The translations under genes and the position numbers were made by a program. From contig SCFE01000039.1 in NCBI GenBank assembly GCA_004352715.1, positions 430,796 through 494,795 of the forward strand: a stretch of DNA of 64,000 nt, in the 5' to 3' direction. This DNA is from Hofstenia miamia (taxonomy: Eukaryota > Xenacoelomorpha > Acoela). The notes under the pieces were generated by a model that did not search any database, had not been told where the DNA came from, and worked only from the letters and a program-made list of their open reading frames with translations. Shown one piece after another: positions 58,148 to 64,000 of this stretch (the first letter of the stretch is position 1; every line of letters begins with the position of its first letter).

Positions 58148-59147
58148 NNNNNNNNNNNNNNNNNNNNNNNNNNNNNNNNNNNNNNNNNNNNNNNNNNNNN
58201 NNNNNNNNNNNNNNNNNNNNNNNNNNNNNNNNNNNNNNNNNNNNNNNNNNNNNNNNNNNNNNNNNNNNNNNNNNNNNNNNNNNNNNNNNNNNNNNNNNNN
58301 NNNNNNNNNNNNNNNNNNNNNNNNNNNNNNNNNNNNNNNNNNNNNNNNNNNNNNNNNNNNNNNNNNNNNNNNNNNNNNNNNNNNNNNNNNNNNNNNNNNN
58401 NNNNNNNNNNNNNNNNNNNNNNNNNNNNNNNNNNNNNNNNNNNNNNNNNNNNNNNNNNNNNNNNNNNNNNNNNNNNNNNNNNNNNNNNNNNNNNNNNNNN
58501 NNNNNNNNNNNNNNNNNNNNNNNNNNNNNNNNNNNNNNNNNNNNNNNNNNNNNNNNNNNNNNNNNNNNNNNNNNNNNNNNNNNNNNNNNNNNNNNNNNNN
58601 NNNNNNNNNNNNNNNNNNNNNNNNNNNNNNNNNNNNNNNNNNNNNNNNNNNNNNNNNNNNNNNNNNNNNNNNNNNNNNNNNNNNNNNNNNNNNNNNNNNN
58701 NNNNNNNNNNNNNNNNNNNNNNNNNNNNNNNNNNNNNNNNNNNNNNNNNNNNNNNNNNNNNNNNNNNNNNNNNNNNNNNNNNNNNNNNNNNNNNNNNNNN
58801 NNNNNNNNNNNNNNNNNNNNNNNNNNNNNNNNNNNNNNNNNNNNNNNNNNNNNNNNNNNNNNNNNNNNNNNNNNNNNNNNNNNNNNNNNNNNNNNNNNNN
58901 NNNNNNNNNNNNNNNNNNNNNNNNNNNNNNNNNNNNNNNNNNNNNNNNNNNNNNNNNNNNNNNNNNNNNNNNNNNNNNNNNNNNNNNNNNNNNNNNNNNN
59001 NNNNNNNNNNNNNNNNNNNNNNNNNNNNNNNNNNNNNNNNNNNNNNNNNNNNNNNNNNNNNNNNNNNNNNNNNNNNNNNNNNNNNNNNNNNNNNNNNNNN
59101 NNNNNNNNNNNNNNNNNNNNNNNNNNNNNNNNNNNNNNNNNNNNNNN
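58148..59147. other. Assembly gap, 1000 N
   Basis: Arbitrary-size gap inside AT-rich repeats. Confidence 0.99.
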
Positions 59148-59564
59148 TAAACTTAAGACCTGTTTTAGACACCCCAAATTAGTATTTCAAAAATAATAGT
59201 TGTTTTATCTTATAAGATAATACATTGGTAGTTTGAAAGCATTGAATGCTTGCATCAACAATGTTTATTCACTTTTTCAATAATTTCATAACATTCTAAA
59301 TGTACACATGTGTCCAATGGTTTTAGCTTTGAAATTGTATCAAAGCTCAGGAGAATTAAGCTTGCTTGAACAGCTGGTGGAATGTCAATGTAGCATCGAA
59401 CAACAATTGAATGTAAACAATTCCAAAATTACAGACATTTTTTAAACCAAGAAGTACATAATTGCCACCTAATTCAAATACATGATTCTATGTTCCCAAT
59501 ATTATACTATACTTGTATTCAATCACGTTGTTATCATTACTTTTTCAATTTACTTATAGGTCAT
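59148..59564. other. No feature recognised
   Basis: AT-rich, no motif; may be inside the hAT-like element that ends at 59603. Confidence 0.4.
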
Positions 59565-59603
59565 ATTTTGCCCCGGGCCCCGCGAAGGCTGAGACCGGCT
59601 CTG
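59565..59603 (-). mobile_element. Terminus of a hAT-like element
   Basis: On the minus strand CAGAGCCGGTCTCAGCC then TTCGCGGGGCCCGGGGCAAA, the layout CAGxGCCGG...GGGGCCCxxGGGCAAA seen at ends of many animal hAT elements. The partner end is not visible and may be in the gap. Confidence 0.45.
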
Positions 59604-59996
59604 GTAAAAGATTTAAGTCATTTACAAAAATATTAATTGTAAGCACTAGTAATACAATTTGACTACGTTTAGCTGTGGTGCATTAGATTATTGTTTTATT
59701 ACATTTTCTATTACAACAAAATCAGAAATACACACAAGTCAGTTCTAATTTTTTAAAAGTTTGTGAATTTTTACATGATCAGAGATATTTGTCCATGATA
59801 GTATTAAATCAAAACAGATATTTTTTGCCACCTAAAGTTTTTGCACTACAGGTCGCACACTTTGTGATATTCAATGCCCTACAAATATTTAACACCAATA
59901 CTTGCCAAATAGAATTCTTTTTGCTTGTTATATAATCTGCAAAAATTTATGATGTTCATATTTAAAGTTATTTCCTTTATGGTCTATATTAATTGA
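59604..59996. other. No feature recognised
   Basis: AT-rich, no motif. Confidence 0.4.
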
Positions 59997-60590
59997 NNNN
60001 NNNNNNNNNNNNNNNNNNNNNNNNNNNNNNNNNNNNNNNNNNNNNNNNNNNNNNNNNNNNNNNNNNNNNNNNNNNNNNNNNNNNNNNNNNNNNNNNNNNN
60101 NNNNNNNNNNNNNNNNNNNNNNNNNNNNNNNNNNNNNNNNNNNNNNNNNNNNNNNNNNNNNNNNNNNNNNNNNNNNNNNNNNNNNNNNNNNNNNNNNNNN
60201 NNNNNNNNNNNNNNNNNNNNNNNNNNNNNNNNNNNNNNNNNNNNNNNNNNNNNNNNNNNNNNNNNNNNNNNNNNNNNNNNNNNNNNNNNNNNNNNNNNNN
60301 NNNNNNNNNNNNNNNNNNNNNNNNNNNNNNNNNNNNNNNNNNNNNNNNNNNNNNNNNNNNNNNNNNNNNNNNNNNNNNNNNNNNNNNNNNNNNNNNNNNN
60401 NNNNNNNNNNNNNNNNNNNNNNNNNNNNNNNNNNNNNNNNNNNNNNNNNNNNNNNNNNNNNNNNNNNNNNNNNNNNNNNNNNNNNNNNNNNNNNNNNNNN
60501 NNNNNNNNNNNNNNNNNNNNNNNNNNNNNNNNNNNNNNNNNNNNNNNNNNNNNNNNNNNNNNNNNNNNNNNNNNNNNNNNNNNNNNNNNN
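59997..60590. other. Assembly gap, 594 N
   Basis: Estimated-size gap. Confidence 0.99.
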
Positions 60591-61084
60591 AACTATTTAT
60601 CTTCACGCATGCGCATGTTCCTATTTTTAAAAGATGAGCTTTTCACAATGGAACAATTTATAAAGCTCTATAAATGCAAACATGTTCTTTGGCTGCATAC
60701 AAAATTACTTTTGCTGGTTTGTAAGCTGCAGCTGCAGTTTGAAAATGATTAATTTATATATGCTGGTAGACAAACTATTGATTTTTAATAATAGCGGCAT
60801 TTTAATATAATTTTCACGCAAAATCAAAATAGCAATGTAATTTGTACTTTTGCGTTATCTCCCCACCACATAAAACCTTTTATAGCTTGTTGTTGATTCA
60901 TTTTGCAACGCGCTAAATATTTTTGTAACAGCTTTGCTCGCATTAGATAAGAGAATGCTATTAGTTCCTAAAAAGCATTTTCTGTTAGCATAAATTGTTA
61001 ATTTTAATTTCGGCTGCAGTGTAAATTTTCCAATCAGAGATAAATTGATCCGTTAGATGGCTACAACATTTACAAAAATGATGT
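60591..61084. other. No feature recognised
   Basis: AT-rich, no motif on either strand. Confidence 0.4.
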
Positions 61085-62035
61085 TCTCAATTTCTCCAAT
61101 ATCAATGTTCCTTTAAGAACTAGTTCTGAAATGTAAAATTCCTTATTGTTTACTGACCAAGGGTTTATCAAAACACAATTCAAGTCATCTCCATTAATAG
61201 AAAAACTTACATTTTGAGGAAGTCAGTCTGTTATTGATACCAATTTTCCTTGATATTTGAGTTCAAGACCACGAATCTTCAACTCAATTTTGTCACATCC
61301 ATTTTGTATCATAGTCCATCTTTTGTGAAGGGCTTTTGCAATTTTCTGTTGGTCCTTGTTCAGAGCTCAACTTATATAGATTCCTTTAACATTATAGTCT
61401 TTCAGCTTATGTACCTTGCTAAGAATTTTCTGAGCATCCCACGCCGAACGAAATTTTACTATAACAGTTATTCTGCGATTCTCAAAATTTACCTAAGCGG
61501 TAGCAGTCTTCTATTTCAATTCGTTCTTCTCCAATATAGCTGAAAATATTTCGAATGTCACACATTTTTAATTCAAGTCTTTGAGATTTAGTTAATGCCG
61601 TTTGTTCTTTTTTCCCTTGTACGGAATGCAGTTCAGGTATTCTTCAGTATCTGCCTTAACAGAAGGAATTCCAACACTTTTTGGGGGAGCTGAATTGAGT
61701 TGGAGCTTCTTGATTTCGGATATATGCTCCATCCATTCCTTTTGAAAATTTTGAATCTTTTCTTCAATCTGCCTTTGCTCATCTATAAATTTACTGGCAA
61801 CCGTAGATAATTGTTCTTCTATTCTTAAGGATGAGCATATATTACATATCCACCCGAATTTACCATAGACAGGCCTTTCTGAAATCTTTATGATACAGGA
61901 AAACGCAGATTTTGTCAATCCAATGCATGAAACATGAATAGTGTTATCACATTTAATACACACTAGAGCATCGTTTAGCATTGTCTCAAGAGCACAACTT
62001 AAACCAGTCGACATGTTTAATAACATTATTATTCA
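61085..62035 (-). pseudogene. Second copy of the CR1/L2-like LINE, ORF1 and start of ORF2
   Basis: Collinear with 50.0-50.96 kb. ORF1 62026-61592 has the PHD finger (LVCIKCDNTIHVSCIGL, GWICNICS) but has lost the first Cys pair through a deletion of about 12 bp. The RRM-like part (61560-61330) needs frame changes (ITVIVKFRSAWDAQKILSKV). ORF2 begins (NCVLINPWSVNNKEFYISEL) and breaks off at about 61085. The abrupt end means truncation by deletion or another insertion. Confidence 0.82.
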
Positions 62036-62232
62036 GGTACATTTTGAATAATCCTTTAAAATAGTCTAACACCGTCTTTAAGTTATCTGGAAAAACAACA
62101 TTCAAGTTTGTTATGGGAGGTAATATGATGTAGTAATAATATGCACAAATCTGCGTATGACATTATAATTCTACAATTTAAATTATACTTTCGTCATTTT
62201 GCAATGAATAGATTAGCAGTACATCAACTTTG

Positions 62233-62575
62233 CTATTTATGGCAATTAATACTCCTCCATGGGAGCCTGAAGTTCAATCGATACTTATTTTTCAGAAGAC
62301 TTTTTTCAATTTTCAGGTCTTCAAAGGAAATGTCATTTTTCAAAGAATACCAAGAACTTAACTCATAGGAGTTTTTAAAATTTATCACTATCAGTCTTGG
62401 CTTAGAATGAGTGCCATTATATTTACCACATCTATAAAAATCTTCATTCTTGCAATCATCTCCAGTAAAATAAATAATTTTTCTTACATTATCAAAATCA
62501 GAATTAATGCAATGAATCATGGTGCTATAAAATGTCTCTGGCATTCCAGTTAGAACATGAACATTAAAATTTACG
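62233..62575 (-). pseudogene. LINE ORF1 RRM-like domain remnant, another family
   Basis: NVHVLTGMPETFYSTMIHCI, SDFDNVRKIIYFTGDDCKNE, RLIVINFKNSYELSSWYSLK: the layout of ORF1 RRM-like domains (GIPE..., then an INF strand). It lies just upstream of the second LINE copy, as the foreign ORF1 at 50.97-51.6 kb does for the first. Confidence 0.6.

Positions 62576-62576
<1 letters not shown>

Positions 62577-62639
<63 letters not shown>
62577..62639. repeat. (CT)n then (AT)n microsatellite
   Basis: CT repeat to about 62606 followed directly by an AT repeat. Confidence 0.97.
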
Positions 62640-62643
<4 letters not shown>

Positions 62644-62699
62644 GAATGAGGCCCGGTTCATAAGGCTTCCAGCAGTTCTTATTAGATTAAGATCCAACA

Positions 62700-62990
62700 G
62701 ATCACTAACTGTCATTACAACATTAGACTGATTCTACAATAATTTGATTTTTAATATCCTTGATGATTCAGAAATACCATTCTACATCAGCGCAAAATTT
62801 ACCACTTGTCACATAATAAGTAGGTGCCACATCCTGTAGACTAGGGATTTCTATCTCTAGTTTGTTAAAAGCTTTCCCAATCTCATTGAGATCTATGAAA
62901 TTCTGTCAAATTCATTTTTGGGATAAAAGACTGTATGCAGTTTGTCTAATGAGGCATAAAGGGATGAGTATTCTTAGAAATAGTCACACC
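62700..62990 (-). pseudogene. Unidentified coding-like remnant
   Basis: Minus strand: LDKLHTVFYPKNEFDRI, then in another frame DLNEIGKAFNKLEIEIPSLQ, DVAPTYYVTSGKFCADVEWY and, after a TGA, IIKDIKNQIIVESV. The amino-acid usage looks coding rather than random, but I recognise no family. Too short to say more. Confidence 0.3.
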
Positions 62991-63239
62991 AGAGTTGTGT
63001 TGCTATAACTTTTTAAGGTAATGTGCAATTGGTTTCGATTTCAGTGCCTTGATGAATACTACTGTAAACATTTTTAACTAATTTTTGAAAGTGTTGTACT
63101 GAAGTGTGTTAGCAAGCTACACATCACCTAGGAGAGTAGACATATATTGGTATAATAACAATAATAAGGATAATCAAATTTATTTAGGCATAAACTTACA
63201 AATAATGTAAAAATAAATATTTACAGATAGAATATAAAA
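62991..63239. other. No feature recognised
   Basis: AT-rich, no motif. Confidence 0.4.
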
Positions 63240-63612
63240 ATTAATACTCAATCCAATTTAAAAAGTACGCAATTTTTTGGAAAACCCTAGTTTGTATTGA
63301 GAGGCAAGGTTTTCTATGAGCAATCTCTTGAAAGTTTTTAAATTGTGGGAGTCCCTAATTGTTTTATCTAATCTATTCCACAATTTGCAAGTCTGTACTA
63401 CAAAGGAGTTTTGGAAATTTTGACAATTAATTTTTTCATTAAGTATGCACACACCTGCGCCTTTATTGTAAGTTATTGTGTCTTTCAAAAATGAAGTTGA
63501 CGGAAAATTAGAATTTAACTTTAAATATTTGTAAAATACCAGCAGATTGGTATAAATTGTTGTATATTTTGGTGACAGTATTTGAAGTTCGTCCAGTTTG
63601 TCACCAACTACA

Positions 63613-63674
<62 letters not shown>

Positions 63675-64000
63675 TGAGAGTCAAAACACAGAATTTTTTG
63701 CGGTTGCTCATTTAATTTAATATTGTCCTTTAGGAAGAGAAGAGATGTTTGACGAGATTTGAATTTAAACTTCATCATGATTTTGTGTAAAGTTTAGAGT
63801 TTTATACGCAAATTAAATGTCTTTGATAGAAGCATACGAAGTTTAAGTCAGTTAAAAGAAACGAAAAATATAGAAAATGAGACAAGCAGAATGCATTTAT
63901 CAGTTTTTTATAATAATTGCGTAATATTAGATTGCATAAGCGATAAAGATATCTAATGCCTGCAGTCATTTTTTGAATCTTATTCAATTGAAATATTTCA
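63240..64000 (-). pseudogene. LINE reverse transcriptase C-terminus, interrupted by a microsatellite
   Basis: From the window edge downwards: LNKIQKMTAGIRYLYRLCNL (63987), thumb-like region to 63790, MMKFKFKSRQTSLLFLKDNI, an (AAT)n tract (63612-63672), then ILSPKYTTIYTNLLVFYK and, in the open frame 63488-63258, CKLWNRLDKTIRDSHNLKTF followed by KRLLIENLASQYK. The last part is the conserved C-terminal LWNxLDxxIRxxxxLxxFKRLL block. Continues outside the window. Confidence 0.85.
63612..63672. repeat. (AAT)n microsatellite
   Basis: About 20 units inside the LINE remnant. Confidence 0.98.

Noticed and set aside
1-64000. CRISPR array, bacterial operon, tRNA or rRNA genes
   Set aside because: No regularly spaced identical repeats with unique spacers, no Shine-Dalgarno-led gene runs, and no tRNA-like A/B box pair or rRNA core seen. 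Covariance-model searches could not be run.

Overview
The window looks like a repeat-rich, AT-rich intergenic stretch of an animal genome, most likely an aquatic invertebrate; the phylum cannot be fixed from the sequence. Nothing resembles a bacterial operon and I recognise no intact host gene. Almost everything identifiable is a transposable element, usually broken and often nested: Ty3/Gypsy-type LTR elements, CR1/L2-like LINEs with PHD-finger ORF1s, piggyBac, hAT, PIF/Harbinger-like, Tc1/mariner-like elements and MITEs. The only host-derived sequence found is a retrocopy scrap of the DEAD-box helicase UAP56/DDX39B. The assembly is imperfect: eight long N runs (five of exactly 1000, so of arbitrary size) and three single-N joins flanked by near-identical copies of the same sequence.

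Left part (1-39 kb). A LINE remnant (0.6-1.6 kb) is followed by a nest of Gypsy-type copies, called A to F here. F (minus, 2.4-4.5 kb) and C (minus, 35.1-37.6 kb) are old fragments. E (minus, 29.4-35.1 kb) and D (minus, 5.3-6.8 kb) read in frame into one another, so they are probably two halves of one element split by a 22.6-kb block. That block holds an LTR, an old hAT, copy A (minus, 11.9-17.8 kb: LTR end, primer-binding site, gag, protease, RT, RNase H, damaged integrase, ORF3) and, head to head with it, copy B (plus, 18.8-29.4 kb: RT, RNase H, integrase, ORF3, 3' LTR).

All six copies carry a third coding region (ORF3) of about 1,000 residues between integrase and the 3' LTR, the usual place of env. 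I do not recognise it, it shows no obvious signal peptide or membrane anchor, and it is recognisably conserved between copies so diverged that their nucleotides barely align. This is the best candidate for something undescribed. The stop codons in these copies largely trace to loss of CpG in CGA codons (TGA in one copy, CAA in another), as expected of methylated, decaying repeats.

Right part (39-64 kb). A LINE 3' end (39.2-39.8 kb), a MITE (40.7 kb), a hAT element with its 8-bp target duplication and a Harbinger-like MITE inside it (41.4-42.3 kb), a 2.4-kb TIR element with a second hAT inside (43.1-45.5 kb), a nearly complete CR1/L2-like LINE (46.5-51 kb, minus), a piggyBac element with both ends (51.8-53.4 kb), an SGNH-hydrolase remnant, the UAP56 retro-fragment next to LINE ORF2 sequence (54.8-55.3 kb), a DDE transposase C-terminus (56.8 kb), satellite-like AT-rich DNA, and further LINE fragments to the end of the window.
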